Source: an uncultured Litorivicinus sp.
Lineage (GTDB): Bacteria > Pseudomonadota > Gammaproteobacteria > Pseudomonadales > Litorivicinaceae
Length of the DNA stretch: 50,479 bases
Assembly (NCBI GenBank): GCA_938091715.1
Contig: CALKMT010000123.1
Span: forward strand, 1 to 50,479
Direction: 5' to 3'
In this document: positions 23,146 to 31,760 of the stretch, piece after piece
Numbering within the stretch: the first letter of the stretch is position 1
Layout of the letters: the number at the start of each line of letters is the position of its first letter
Position numbers and translations under genes: made by a program
The notes under the pieces: model-generated
Databases searched by the model: none
What the model was told of the DNA's origin: nothing
The model's input: only the letters and a program-made list of their open reading frames with translations

Positions 23146-23604
23146 TCAAATGGCCAAAGTCGACTCGTCTTTTAGCGTTTCCATGACCACATAGGTGTGG
23201 GTCGAACGCACGTCGGGAAGTTGCGTTAGCACCTCGCCCAGAAATCGTCGGTACTCGTGAATATCTCGCCCGCGCACTTTAAGCAGGTAGTCAAATCCTC
23301 CGGCCACCATGAAGCAACTCTGGACCTCAGGCAGCTCGCGAACTGCCTTGGCAAAGGCCTGGAAAACGGTCTGATCCGAGTGATTAAGCGTTACCTCGAC
23401 AAATACCACGTGATCCAGCCCCAGGGCTTTGGCATTTAATAACGCTCGATAGCCGGCAATCAGACCTGTCTTTTCGAGCTTTTTTACCCGCTCTGCGCAG
23501 GCCGAAACCGACAACGCCACCTGTTCGGCCAGGGCACGATGGCTTTGACGGCCATCGCGCTGAATCAGGTTGAGGATTTTTCGGTCAATGACATCAATAT
23601 CCAT
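23146..23604 (-). CDS. Lrp/AsnC-family regulator, probable proline-responsive PutR
   Basis: The 152-residue protein is an Lrp/AsnC regulator: an N-terminal winged helix (LDLIQRDGRQSHRALAEQV-like start, then LSVSACAERVKKLEKTG) and a C-terminal RAM domain (HVVFVEVTL, CFMVAGGFDYLLKV, TYVVMETLK). It is divergent from putA, the arrangement of PutR-type activators that bind proline and switch on putA in many alpha- and gammaproteobacteria. PutA here has no DNA-binding domain of its own, which supports this role. A palindromic site sits between the two genes. Confidence 0.88.
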   Translation of the reverse strand: MDIDVIDRKILNLIQRDGRQSHRALAEQVALSVSACAERVKKLEKTGLIAGYRALLNAKALGLDHVVFVEVTLNHSDQTVFQAFAKAVRELPEVQSCFMVAGGFDYLLKVRGRDIHEYRRFLGEVLTQLPDVRSTHTYVVMETLKDESTLAI

Positions 23605-23631
23605 AATTTAACTCAAGGTCTTCTAATAATT

Positions 23632-23646
23632 CAGGGAATATTCCTG
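23632..23646. promoter_or_regulatory. Palindromic Lrp-type site between the regulator and putA
   Basis: CAGGGAATATTCCTG contains a perfect 10-bp palindrome (GGAATATTCC) and matches about 11 of 15 positions of the E. coli Lrp consensus as I know it. It lies 28 bases from the Lrp-type gene's ATG and about 70 bases before putA, in an AT-rich divergent promoter. It is a probable binding site for the adjacent regulator. Confidence 0.5.
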
Positions 23647-23717
23647 ACAAATACCAAGTTTTCAATGAAATCTAAATTTTTCCCTATCTACACTGGCCTC
23701 CTATCCAGGAGACGCCC

Positions 23718-26618
23718 ATGTTTGACGCCCACTTTGATCTTGACGACGCCGACGCCTTACCTCGCAGCCAGCCCCTGACCCCACACACCCGTGAGCAGGC
23801 CGCTCAGTGGATTCGGCAAATTCGTGCCGAACAGGACCAGCAAGGACCGGTCGCTGCCCTGTTGCAGGAATACAGCCTGTCCAGCGAAGAAGGCGTGGCA
23901 CTCTTGTGCATTGCCGAGTGCATCCTGCGTATCCCAGACCAAGCCACCGTGGACAATTTGCTGCAATCCAAACTGGCTGGCCTGGATTGGCAAGCGCACG
24001 CCGGCAACAGCGCGCATTGGTTTGTTAATGCCTCCACCGCCGCGCTGTTAGTGACGGGCAAGGTGCTGGACACCGAACCCGCTGGCGCCTGGCGAGGACT
24101 GGTTCAGCGCCTGGGCGAACCGGTCATTCGCAGCGCAGTTCAGCGTGCCGTGCGAGTCTTGGGCGGGCAATTTGTCTATCACCATAAAATCGAGGGCGCC
24201 TGCAAAAAATCCAAGACCGAGCTGACCAGCTTTGACATGCTCGGCGAAGCGGCGATGACCGAGCAGGATGCGCAGTACTACATCGAGCAATACCGGCATG
24301 CCATCGCAATCACAGGTCGCATGGCCCGGGAAGGCGAGCTGACTGCGCGTAACGGAATCAGCATCAAGTTATCCGCATTGCATCCAAGATTTGAACCCCG
24401 CCAACACCATCAAGATGAGCTATACCGGCGGCTCAAGCCGCTGGTCATGGATGCCGCTGCATTGGGAATTCCGCTGTGCATCGATGCCGAAGAGACCGAA
24501 CGTCTGCCCTTGCAGTTAGACATGCTGGAACGCTTGGCCATGGATCCAGATCTGGCCGACTACCGGGGACTGGGGCTGGCCATTCAGGCCTATCACAAGG
24601 CTGCCTTGGCCACCTGCGAATGGGTCGTTGAACTGGCTAAAACTACTCGGCGCCGCCTGACGCCTCGACTGGTCAAGGGGGCGTACTGGGACGCCGAAGT
24701 TAAAAAAGCCCAGGTCCTGGGCCTTGCGCATTACCCCGTTTGGACCTGCAAAGCCGACACCGACGTCAATTACCTGGCCTGTGCCGAGACCCTGCTGGCC
24801 GGTCGACCCTTTGTCTATCCCGGCTTTGCGACCCACAACGCGCTAAGTGTCGCGGCCATTCTGCAATACGCCGCCCAGCCCCACGGCTTTGAATTCCAGC
24901 GCCTGCACGGCATGGGGGACAGCCTATTTAATGCCGTGACCGACGCGGTACCGGTGCGCATTTACGCCCCAGTCGGCCCGCACAAGGACCTGCTGGCCTA
25001 TCTGGTGCGACGACTGCTCGAAAACGGCGCCAACTCAAGCTTTGTCCACCAAATGGCCGATCCAAACTGCTCGATTGATCATCTGACCTGCGACCCCAGA
25101 ACCCTGACCGAGCCCACCTTGCCGCCACCGCATGATCTGTTCGGTACTCGCCAAAACAGTCGCGGCTTGAATCTAGATTACGCCGGACATCTAAAGCGTA
25201 TACAAGACGCCCAGGCCCCTGATATTCAAGCGCCGTGGTTTAGCGCGGATGAGGCACTTGCGCGACTGGATCAAGCCCATCAGGCCCTGCCCCAATGGCG
25301 TGGCTTGAGCATGGAGGCCCGAGCCGATCTGATCGAAAAAGCCGCGGACTTGATCGAAGACAAAACCGAGTCTTTTGTTCGTTTGATCGCCCAAGAAGCT
25401 GGTAGAACCTGGCAGGATGGACTGTCCGAGGTGCGCGAGGGCGTAGACTTTTTGCGCTATTACGCAGACCAAGCCCGGAAGATGAACGCGCCGGTAGAGC
25501 TGCCCGGACCGACCGGCGAAAGCAATCGCTACTGGGTTCAGGGCAAGGGGGTGTTTGTGTGCATCGCCCCGTGGAACTTCCCGCTGGCGATTTTCGTCGG
25601 ACAGGTGTCCGCTGCGCTGGTGACCGGCAACACCGTGCTGGCCAAACCCGCCGAAGCGACGCCACGTACTGCAGCCTATGCCTGCAAGCTGTTGCACGCC
25701 GCGGGTATCCCAGAATCCGTGCTGCATTGCCTACCCGGCAGCGGCCCCGAGCTGGGCCAGGCACTGATCAACGATCCAAGGGTCGCCGGGGTGGCCTTTA
25801 CCGGGTCAACCGCAACGGCTCGGCACATCAACTTAACCCTAGCCCAGCGACCGGGCCCAATCGGCACGCTGATTGCTGAAACCGGCGGCATCAATGCCCT
25901 GATTGTGGACAGCTCCGCCTTGCCTGAACAGGTGACCCGGGACGTGTTGGCCGGCGCCTTCCAAAGCGCGGGGCAGCGTTGTTCAGCGCTGCGAGTGCTG
26001 TGCCTGCAAGAGGACATTGCCGCTAGGCAATTGGACATGATTCAGGGGGCCATGGCCTTGCTGACCGTTGGAGATCCCGACGACCCGTCCACCGATGTTG
26101 GCCCGGTCATCGATCTGGCGGCGGCCGACGGTATTCAGGATTACCTGACCCGCATCGAATCCGAAGGCGCGGTGTGCCTAGCCCAGACACCCGCCCCCAA
26201 ACAGGCCAGGTTCGTTGCACCGCAATTGTGGCGCCTGCCAAATAATGCACTGCCCGACCAAGAGGTATTTGGCCCGATCTTGCATGTGGTGACCTATAAG
26301 ACTGGCGAGATGGATCAGTTAATCGAGCAAATCAATGCCATGGAGTACAGCCTAACCTGTGCCCTGCACACCCGTAGTGACCTGCGCCAAGCACGGTTCG
26401 AATCCCTGGCCGCGGCGGGCAATTTGTACATCAATCGCAATCAAATCGGCGCCGTGGTCGCCAGTCAGCCCTTTGGTGGGCATGGGCTGTCCGGCACTGG
26501 CCCCAAGGCTGGCGGACCTTTGTACCTAACCCGATTTATCCATGAGCGAACCCTGTCCATCGACACCACCGCCGCTGGGGGCAATGCGGCCCTGATGGCG
26601 GGCATCTTGAACCACTAA
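23718..26618 (+). CDS. putA: Bifunctional proline dehydrogenase / L-glutamate-5-semialdehyde dehydrogenase PutA
   Basis: The 966-residue protein joins an FAD-dependent proline dehydrogenase barrel (about residues 80-440) to an NAD-dependent aldehyde dehydrogenase (about 480-945). PRODH motifs include ISIKLSALHPRFEP, LVKGAYWDAEVK, FATHN and RLHGMGD. ALDH motifs include APWNFPLAIF, ETGG and the catalytic Cys755 in AGQRCSALR. Together they oxidise proline to glutamate with channelled intermediate. The N-terminal ribbon-helix-helix domain of E. coli PutA (1320 aa) is absent, so this is a short, non-repressor form, consistent with regulation by the divergent Lrp-type protein. A CAGGAGA ribosome site precedes ATG 23718, and a strong terminator follows the stop. 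Confidence 0.96.
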   Translation: MFDAHFDLDDADALPRSQPLTPHTREQAAQWIRQIRAEQDQQGPVAALLQEYSLSSEEGVALLCIAECILRIPDQATVDNLLQSKLAGLDWQAHAGNSAHWFVNASTAALLVTGKVLDTEPAGAWRGLVQRLGEPVIRSAVQRAVRVLGGQFVYHHKIEGACKKSKTELTSFDMLGEAAMTEQDAQYYIEQYRHAIAITGRMAREGELTARNGISIKLSALHPRFEPRQHHQDELYRRLKPLVMDAAALGIPLCIDAEETERLPLQLDMLERLAMDPDLADYRGLGLAIQAYHKAALATCEWVVELAKTTRRRLTPRLVKGAYWDAEVKKAQVLGLAHYPVWTCKADTDVNYLACAETLLAGRPFVYPGFATHNALSVAAILQYAAQPHGFEFQRLHGMGDSLFNAVTDAVPVRIYAPVGPHKDLLAYLVRRLLENGANSSFVHQMADPNCSIDHLTCDPRTLTEPTLPPPHDLFGTRQNSRGLNLDYAGHLKRIQDAQAPDIQAPWFSADEALARLDQAHQALPQWRGLSMEARADLIEKAADLIEDKTESFVRLIAQEAGRTWQDGLSEVREGVDFLRYYADQARKMNAPVELPGPTGESNRYWVQGKGVFVCIAPWNFPLAIFVGQVSAALVTGNTVLAKPAEATPRTAAYACKLLHAAGIPESVLHCLPGSGPELGQALINDPRVAGVAFTGSTATARHINLTLAQRPGPIGTLIAETGGINALIVDSSALPEQVTRDVLAGAFQSAGQRCSALRVLCLQEDIAARQLDMIQGAMALLTVGDPDDPSTDVGPVIDLAAADGIQDYLTRIESEGAVCLAQTPAPKQARFVAPQLWRLPNNALPDQEVFGPILHVVTYKTGEMDQLIEQINAMEYSLTCALHTRSDLRQARFESLAAAGNLYINRNQIGAVVASQPFGGHGLSGTGPKAGGPLYLTRFIHERTLSIDTTAAGGNAALMAGILNH

Positions 26619-26631
26619 ATCTCAGGCAAAA

Positions 26632-26655
26632 AAAACCCGGCCAAGGCCGGGTTTT
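26632..26655. terminator. Bidirectional rho-independent terminator between putA and icd
   Basis: AAAACCCGG and CCGGGTTTT pair around CCAAGG-type loop bases, with an A-run on the left and a T-run on the right, so it can terminate putA (plus) and icd (minus). It lies exactly in the convergent gap. Confidence 0.88.
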
Positions 26656-26670
26656 CTGATCAAGCGGGCA

Positions 26671-27927
26671 TTAGCCCATGTGCTTGACGACTTCCTCACC
26701 GAACTCACTGGCTTTCTTCAGCTCAGCACCGTCCATCAGGCGTTCAAAGTCATAGGTCACGGTCTTGGCGCTGATTGCGCCTTCGACACCTTTGATGACC
26801 AGATCGGCTGCTTCGAACCAACCCAGGTGACGCAGCATCATTTCAGCCGACAGGATCAGCGAACCGGGGTTCACCTTGTCCTGACCCGCGTACTTAGGCG
26901 CGGTACCGTGTGTTGCTTCGAACACGCTGATGCCGTCGCCAATGTTGGCGCCGGGTGCGATACCAATACCACCGACCTGCGCCGCCAGGGCGTCAGACAG
27001 ATAGTCACCGTTCAAGTTCAGAGTGGCGATCACGCTGTACTCAGCGGGACGCAACAGGACCTGTTGCAGCATGGCGTCGGCGATCACGTCTTTGATGATG
27101 ATCTCGTTGCCCGTCTTGGGGTTCTTCAGGGTCATCCAGGGACCGCCGTCCAACAACTGTGCGCCGAATTCTTCGGCAGCCAGGGCATAACCGAAGTCCT
27201 TAAAGGCACCTTCGGTGAACTTCATGATGTTGCCCTTGTGAACCAGGGTCACACTGTCTTTGTCGTTGTCGATGGCGTACTGAATGGCACGGCGAACCAA
27301 ACGCTCGGTGCCTTCCTTTGAAACCGGCTTGATGCCGATGCCACAGTCCTGGGGGAAACGGATCTTTTGAACGCCCATTTCGTCTTGCAGGTACTTGATC
27401 AAGCTGTCGGCTTCCGGTGTTCCGGCGGCCCACTCGATGCCTGCGTAGATGTCTTCAGAGTTCTCACGGAAGATGATCATGTCCGTCAACTCAGGCTGCT
27501 TCAGCGGGGAAGGCACGCCATTGAAGTAGCGAACCGGGCGCTCGCAGCTGTACAGGTCAAGTTGCTGACGAATCGCCACGTTCAGCGAACGGATACCGCC
27601 ACCGACCGGGGTGGTCAACGGACCCTTGATGCTGACTTTGAATTCTTTTAGTGCTTCCAATGTTTCTTCGGGCAACCACTGGTCGGCACCGTAAACGTTG
27701 ACCGACTTTTCGCCACAAAACACTTCCATCCAGGAAATCTTCTTGGCGCCGGCGTAGGCTTTCTCTACGGCTGCGTCGATGACGTTGATCATTGGGGGGG
27801 TGACGTCAACACCGATGCCGTCGCCTTCGATGAAGGGGATGATCGGGTTGTTCGGTACGTTCAAAGAGTTATCTGCGTTGACCGTGATCTTGTCACCGGC
27901 CGGTACTTGGATGTGCTGGTATCCCAT
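26671..27927 (-). CDS. icd: NADP-dependent isocitrate dehydrogenase
   Basis: The 418-residue protein is the E. coli-type homodimeric Icd (416 aa): IPFIEGDGIGVDV, the substrate loop GGGIRSLNVAIRQ, FRENSEDIYAG, KGNIMKFTEGAF and the nucleotide loop GTAPKYAGQDKVNPG. It converts isocitrate to 2-oxoglutarate in the TCA cycle. Ser114 in GIRSLN matches E. coli Ser113, the residue phosphorylated by AceK, whose gene is at 33891-35621. An extended -10 sequence (27974-27988) with a GC-rich discriminator lies upstream, and a GGGAGAA ribosome site precedes ATG 27927. Confidence 0.97.
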   Translation of the reverse strand: MGYQHIQVPAGDKITVNADNSLNVPNNPIIPFIEGDGIGVDVTPPMINVIDAAVEKAYAGAKKISWMEVFCGEKSVNVYGADQWLPEETLEALKEFKVSIKGPLTTPVGGGIRSLNVAIRQQLDLYSCERPVRYFNGVPSPLKQPELTDMIIFRENSEDIYAGIEWAAGTPEADSLIKYLQDEMGVQKIRFPQDCGIGIKPVSKEGTERLVRRAIQYAIDNDKDSVTLVHKGNIMKFTEGAFKDFGYALAAEEFGAQLLDGGPWMTLKNPKTGNEIIIKDVIADAMLQQVLLRPAEYSVIATLNLNGDYLSDALAAQVGGIGIAPGANIGDGISVFEATHGTAPKYAGQDKVNPGSLILSAEMMLRHLGWFEAADLVIKGVEGAISAKTVTYDFERLMDGAELKKASEFGEEVVKHMG

Positions 27928-27973
27928 CCTGTTCTCCCTATTGTTAAATGCATCCGTGGGTGTGGAATGCGGC

Positions 27974-27988
27974 GCGCGGAGTATATCA
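27974..27988 (-). promoter_or_regulatory. Extended -10 and GC-rich discriminator, probable icd promoter
   Basis: On the minus strand the sequence reads TGATATACTCCGCGC: an extended -10 (TGA-TATACT) followed by a CCGCGC discriminator, about 50 bases before the icd ATG. The identical 15 bases occur upstream of purB. No good -35 is visible, as expected for an extended -10 promoter. Confidence 0.6.
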
Positions 27989-28039
27989 TTCAGTTATAAG
28001 AAACGCCTGTCTTTATATGCACTTGTTAGGGTAATACTT

Positions 28040-28648
28040 TTGGCGAACCCCATAATTTTATTCAACAAACCCTACGGGATGTTGAGTCAATTTACCTCCG
28101 AGGACGGGCATCCAGGCCTGGCGGAACAACTGAGCCTGCCGAACTATCGTGTCGCTGGCCGGCTGGATCGCGACAGCGAGGGCCTGCTGATCCTGACCGA
28201 CAACGGGGCGATCCAAGCGCGCATCGCAGAGCCGCGATACCGCAGCGTCAAAACTTACTGGGCGCAAGTTGAGGGCACCCCAGATCTGGCCCACTGGACC
28301 GCACCTGTGCAACTCAAAGACGGGGGCGCTCGATTTTTGTCTGCCCGAGTCATTAGCAACCCTGTGCTATGGGATCGGGATCCACCGATTCGTGTACGGG
28401 CATCCATCCCCGACACCTGGGTCTCAGTCACCCTGGACGAGGGCCGTAATCGACAGGTGCGTCGTATGACCGCGGCCCTGGGTCACCCGACCCTGCGGCT
28501 GATCCGTATGGGATCGGGCCCCTTCGAGTTGGACGATCTGCTGCCCGGTGAACAGCGTGCGGTGCCCGTCCCGGCGGCGTGGGAGCACTTGGAATCAAGG
28601 CCCAAGATCGCTAGAGTTCGACGCCCCAAAACACAAGGCCGCAGGTAG
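28040..28648 (+). CDS. rluE: 23S rRNA pseudouridine(2457) synthase RluE
   Basis: The 202-residue product aligns with E. coli RluE (217 aa): ILFNKPYGMLSQFT, catalytic Asp in AGRLDRDSEGLL, YWAQVEG, NPPIR-like DPPIRVRASIP and the EGRNRQVRRMTAALGHPTLRLIR core. It lacks the S4 domain of RsuA/RluB. RluE modifies U2457 of 23S rRNA. The frame is open far upstream inside icd on the other strand, but the only sensible start near the conserved N-terminus is TTG 28040, with AGGG about 8 bases before. It is divergent from icd and is followed by mnmA after 6 bases. Confidence 0.93.
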   Translation: MANPIILFNKPYGMLSQFTSEDGHPGLAEQLSLPNYRVAGRLDRDSEGLLILTDNGAIQARIAEPRYRSVKTYWAQVEGTPDLAHWTAPVQLKDGGARFLSARVISNPVLWDRDPPIRVRASIPDTWVSVTLDEGRNRQVRRMTAALGHPTLRLIRMGSGPFELDDLLPGEQRAVPVPAAWEHLESRPKIARVRRPKTQGRR

Positions 28649-28654
28649 CGCAAC

Positions 28655-29719
28655 ATGCATGTCGTGGTAGGAATGTCTGGTGGCGTCGACTCGTCGGTGA
28701 CCGCTTACCTCCTCAAGGAACAGGGCCACCAAGTCACCGGCTTGTTCATGAAGAACTGGGACGAGGACGATGGCACCGAATACTGCACGGCCATCGAGGA
28801 TTTGGCGGACGCACAGGCGGTGGCCGATCATCTGGGAATCGAGTTAAAAAGCGTAAACTTTGCCGCTGAATATTGGGACGAAGTGTTCGAAACCTTTATC
28901 GAGGAATACCAGGCCGGACGCACCCCGAACCCCGATATTCTGTGCAACCGCGAAATCAAATTTAAGGCATTTCTGGATTACGCTCGCGACCTGGGCGCCG
29001 ATTGCATCGCTACCGGTCACTACGTCCGACGCACCCCCGAGGGGCAGTTGCTGCGCGGACTCGATGGCAACAAAGACCAAAGCTATTTTCTGCACGCGCT
29101 GTCCAGTGCACAGGTGTCATCCGCCTTGTTTCCAGTCGGCGAGCTGGCCAAGCCCGAGGTGCGCCAAATTGCCGAGGACCAAGGTTTTGTGACCGCCCGG
29201 AAAAAAGACTCCACCGGGATCTGCTTTATTGGCGAGCGACGCTTTGGGGACTTTTTAAAGCGCTACGTCCACTCCAAACCCGGCCCTATCGTCACGCCAT
29301 CCGGCGACACCGTCGGCCAGCACCAGGGGCTCAGCTTTTACACCCTGGGTCAACGCCAAGGCCTGGGCATCGGTGGCCTACGGGGCTATCCCGACGAGCC
29401 GTGGTTTGTGGCGGACAAAGACATGACCGCCAACGAGTTGATCGCGGTGCAAGGCGCACAGCATCCCCTGTTGATGTCACGCAGCCTATTTGTCGCCGAC
29501 ATGAACTGGATCGGCACAGAACATACCGAGGCACTGCATTGCACCATCAAGGTCCGCTATCGCTCACCCGATGTCGGCTGCACAGCCACGCCTGAAAATG
29601 GCGGCTGGCGCATCACTTTTGATGAACCCGAGTGGGCAGTTACCCCAGGTCAAAGCGCTGTTTTATACGCTGGTGAGGTGTGTTTAGGCGGGGGTGTCAT
29701 TGAAAGCTTCCAGCGCTGA
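28655..29719 (+). CDS. mnmA: tRNA-specific 2-thiouridylase MnmA
   Basis: The 354-residue protein is MnmA: PP-loop GMSGGVDSSV at the N-terminus, FMKNWDEDD, NPDILCNREIKF with the first catalytic Cys, GHYVR, NKDQSYFLH and DSTGICFIGERRF with the second catalytic Cys. It adds sulfur to U34 of tRNA-Lys, -Glu and -Gln in the cytoplasm using sulfur relayed from IscS. It begins 6 bases after rluE and is followed by hflD, the usual order in gammaproteobacteria. Confidence 0.97.
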   Translation: MHVVVGMSGGVDSSVTAYLLKEQGHQVTGLFMKNWDEDDGTEYCTAIEDLADAQAVADHLGIELKSVNFAAEYWDEVFETFIEEYQAGRTPNPDILCNREIKFKAFLDYARDLGADCIATGHYVRRTPEGQLLRGLDGNKDQSYFLHALSSAQVSSALFPVGELAKPEVRQIAEDQGFVTARKKDSTGICFIGERRFGDFLKRYVHSKPGPIVTPSGDTVGQHQGLSFYTLGQRQGLGIGGLRGYPDEPWFVADKDMTANELIAVQGAQHPLLMSRSLFVADMNWIGTEHTEALHCTIKVRYRSPDVGCTATPENGGWRITFDEPEWAVTPGQSAVLYAGEVCLGGGVIESFQR

Positions 29720-29734
29720 CGCAACATACCCTGC

Positions 29735-30352
29735 ATGACAAGGATTGAAGAACGCACCCTGGCGCTGGCTGGAATCGTGCAAGCCGCCTATTGGGTTGAC
29801 CGCCTCGCCACCACCGGCGAGTTGAGCAGCACCGACTTAGAAGCCTCGCTGGAAACCCTGTTTCAGTTCAATCCCGACACCACCGAACAGGCACTCGGCG
29901 GCAAGCTGGCCATGAATACCGGTTTACGCACGCTGATTCGCTTGATCGACTCTGGCGGCCAAGAGCCGGCGGCAGTGACTCGTTATTGGGTTTCGTTGAC
30001 GCATTTAGAGCGGCAGCTGGCCAAACGTGGCGACATGCTGTCGGTTATTGGCGAGCGGTTGCAAAGCGCTCAGCGTCAGCGTGCGCATTTCGACAGCCTG
30101 ACCAACGCCAGTGTCCTGGCCAATCTATCCCAGACGTACCAGGACACCCTGTCGACCTTTCGGTATCGCATCCAGGTTCAGGGCGATGCCAAGCATCTGC
30201 AATCCAACGGTGCCGCCGACAAGGTCCGCGCCCTGCTACTGGTTGGCATTCGGTGTTCGATGCTGTGGCACCAACTCGGGGGCCGGCGCTGGCATTTGCT
30301 GTTGCAACGGCAAAAATACGCCCAGGCCGCCCGACACCTGATGCAGGTCTGA
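29735..30352 (+). CDS. hflD: High-frequency lysogenization protein HflD homologue
   Basis: The 205-residue all-helical protein matches HflD (YcfC) in length, composition and position between mnmA and purB: LALAGIVQAAYWVDRLA, ETLFQFNPDTTEQALGG and IRCSMLWHQLGGRRW near the C-terminus. In E. coli it associates with the membrane and binds phage lambda CII; its normal cellular role is unclear. Its TGA stop forms the TG of the extended -10 element upstream of purB. Confidence 0.92.
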   Translation: MTRIEERTLALAGIVQAAYWVDRLATTGELSSTDLEASLETLFQFNPDTTEQALGGKLAMNTGLRTLIRLIDSGGQEPAAVTRYWVSLTHLERQLAKRGDMLSVIGERLQSAQRQRAHFDSLTNASVLANLSQTYQDTLSTFRYRIQVQGDAKHLQSNGAADKVRALLLVGIRCSMLWHQLGGRRWHLLLQRQKYAQAARHLMQV

Positions 30353-30364
30353 TATACTCCGCGC
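30350..30364 (+). promoter_or_regulatory. Extended -10 and GC-rich discriminator, probable purB promoter
   Basis: TGATATACTCCGCGC, identical to the icd element, overlaps the hflD stop and ends 28 bases before the purB ATG. A weak -35-like CCGACA lies at 30331-30336 with 16-bp spacing. It would let purB be expressed apart from mnmA-hflD. Confidence 0.6.
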
Positions 30365-30392
30365 CCTCTTTTTTGCTTCTGGAATGAGTTAA

Positions 30393-31760
30393 ATGGAATT
30401 AAGCGCACTGACCGCATTGAGCCCGACCGATGGACGCTACGCCGGCAAACTGGGTGACCTACGGCCCTACCTGTCCGAGTTTGGATTGATCCGTTATCGA
30501 GTCACCGTGGAAGTGCGCTGGTTGCAGGCCTTGGCAAACCACCCAGGCATTCAGGAAGTTCCCGCCCTGTCCGACAGCGCCAATGAATTATTGGATCGTT
30601 TGGTGGATCAATTCACCACGGAACAGGCCAATCGCGTCAAAGCCATCGAGGCCACCACCAACCATGACGTCAAAGCGGTAGAGTACTTCCTCAAAGAAAG
30701 TATTCAGTCACACCCAGAATTAAATGCCATCAGTGAGTTCATTCACTTTGCGTGCACCAGCGAGGACATCAACAACCTGTCCTACGGTTTGATGGTCAAG
30801 AACGCCCGAGACCAAGCCTTGGTACCCCAGGCCGAAGCCATTATCGCAACGCTGAGCGACATGGCCCATCAATGGGCCGATCAGCCCATGCTGTCGCGCA
30901 CGCATGGCCAAACCGCCAGCCCCACCACCGTCGGAAAAGAACTGGCCAACGTGGCCTATCGCCTGAAGCGCTGTTTGAATCAGATCCGCGCAGTGGAGAT
31001 CCTGGGCAAAATCAACGGCGCCGTGGGCAACTACAACGCTCACCTGTCCGCCTATCCGGACCTGGACTGGCCAAACATCAGCCAAAATTTCGTCGAAGGG
31101 CTGGGCCTGACGTTCAACCCTTACACCACCCAAATCGAACCGCACGATTACGTTGCCGAGCTGTGCCAAGCAATCAGCCGATTCAACACCGTATTGGTCG
31201 ATCTGGACCGCGACGTTTGGGGCTATATCAGCCTGGGCTACTTCAAACAAAAAGTGATCGCAGGTGAAGTCGGCTCGTCCACCATGCCGCACAAGGTCAA
31301 CCCGATCGACTTTGAAAACTCCGAGGGCAACCTTGGGTTCGCCAACGCCATGCTGGAACACCTGGCTCTGAAACTGCCGATCAGCCGTTGGCAGCGTGAT
31401 TTGACCGACTCCACCGTGTTGCGCACCCTGGGCACCGCCTTTGGCCACACTTCCCTGGGCTGGTCGGCGCTACAAAAGGGATTGGGCAAATTAGAGCTGA
31501 ACCCAGCCCGTGTCATGGCGGATCTGAATGATGCCTGGGAAGTGTTGGCCGAGCCGATCCAGACGGTGATGCGCCGCTACGGCATGGAGAACCCCTACGA
31601 GCAGCTAAAAGCCTTGACCCGGGGCCAGGCCATCACCAAGGCCGTGATGCAGGAGTTCGTTGCCACCTTGGATATTCCCGAAGATGCGCGTCAACGCTTG
31701 ATCGACATGACACCGGCCAGCTACATCGGTAACGCCGGCGAGCAAGCGCGCGACCTGTGA
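30393..31760 (+). CDS. purB: Adenylosuccinate lyase
   Basis: The 455-residue protein is PurB of the E. coli type (456 aa): LSPTDGRYAGKL at the start, FACTSEDINNLSYGLM, SRTHGQTASPTTVGKE with the catalytic His, and the fumarase-family signature SSTMPHKVNPIDFENSEGN. It splits adenylosuccinate and SAICAR in purine synthesis, releasing fumarate. It follows mnmA-hflD with its own likely promoter, and its stop overlaps the roxA GTG start as GTGA. Confidence 0.97.
   Translation: MELSALTALSPTDGRYAGKLGDLRPYLSEFGLIRYRVTVEVRWLQALANHPGIQEVPALSDSANELLDRLVDQFTTEQANRVKAIEATTNHDVKAVEYFLKESIQSHPELNAISEFIHFACTSEDINNLSYGLMVKNARDQALVPQAEAIIATLSDMAHQWADQPMLSRTHGQTASPTTVGKELANVAYRLKRCLNQIRAVEILGKINGAVGNYNAHLSAYPDLDWPNISQNFVEGLGLTFNPYTTQIEPHDYVAELCQAISRFNTVLVDLDRDVWGYISLGYFKQKVIAGEVGSSTMPHKVNPIDFENSEGNLGFANAMLEHLALKLPISRWQRDLTDSTVLRTLGTAFGHTSLGWSALQKGLGKLELNPARVMADLNDAWEVLAEPIQTVMRRYGMENPYEQLKALTRGQAITKAVMQEFVATLDIPEDARQRLIDMTPASYIGNAGEQARDL

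Noticed and set aside
27779..28039. N-terminal extension of RluE into icd
   Set aside because: It is antisense to icd and not RluE-like; TTG 28040 starts at the conserved N-terminus.
30720..31448. Long open frame antisense to purB
   Set aside because: purB is unmistakable on the plus strand and the antisense product shows no recognisable domain or ribosome site.
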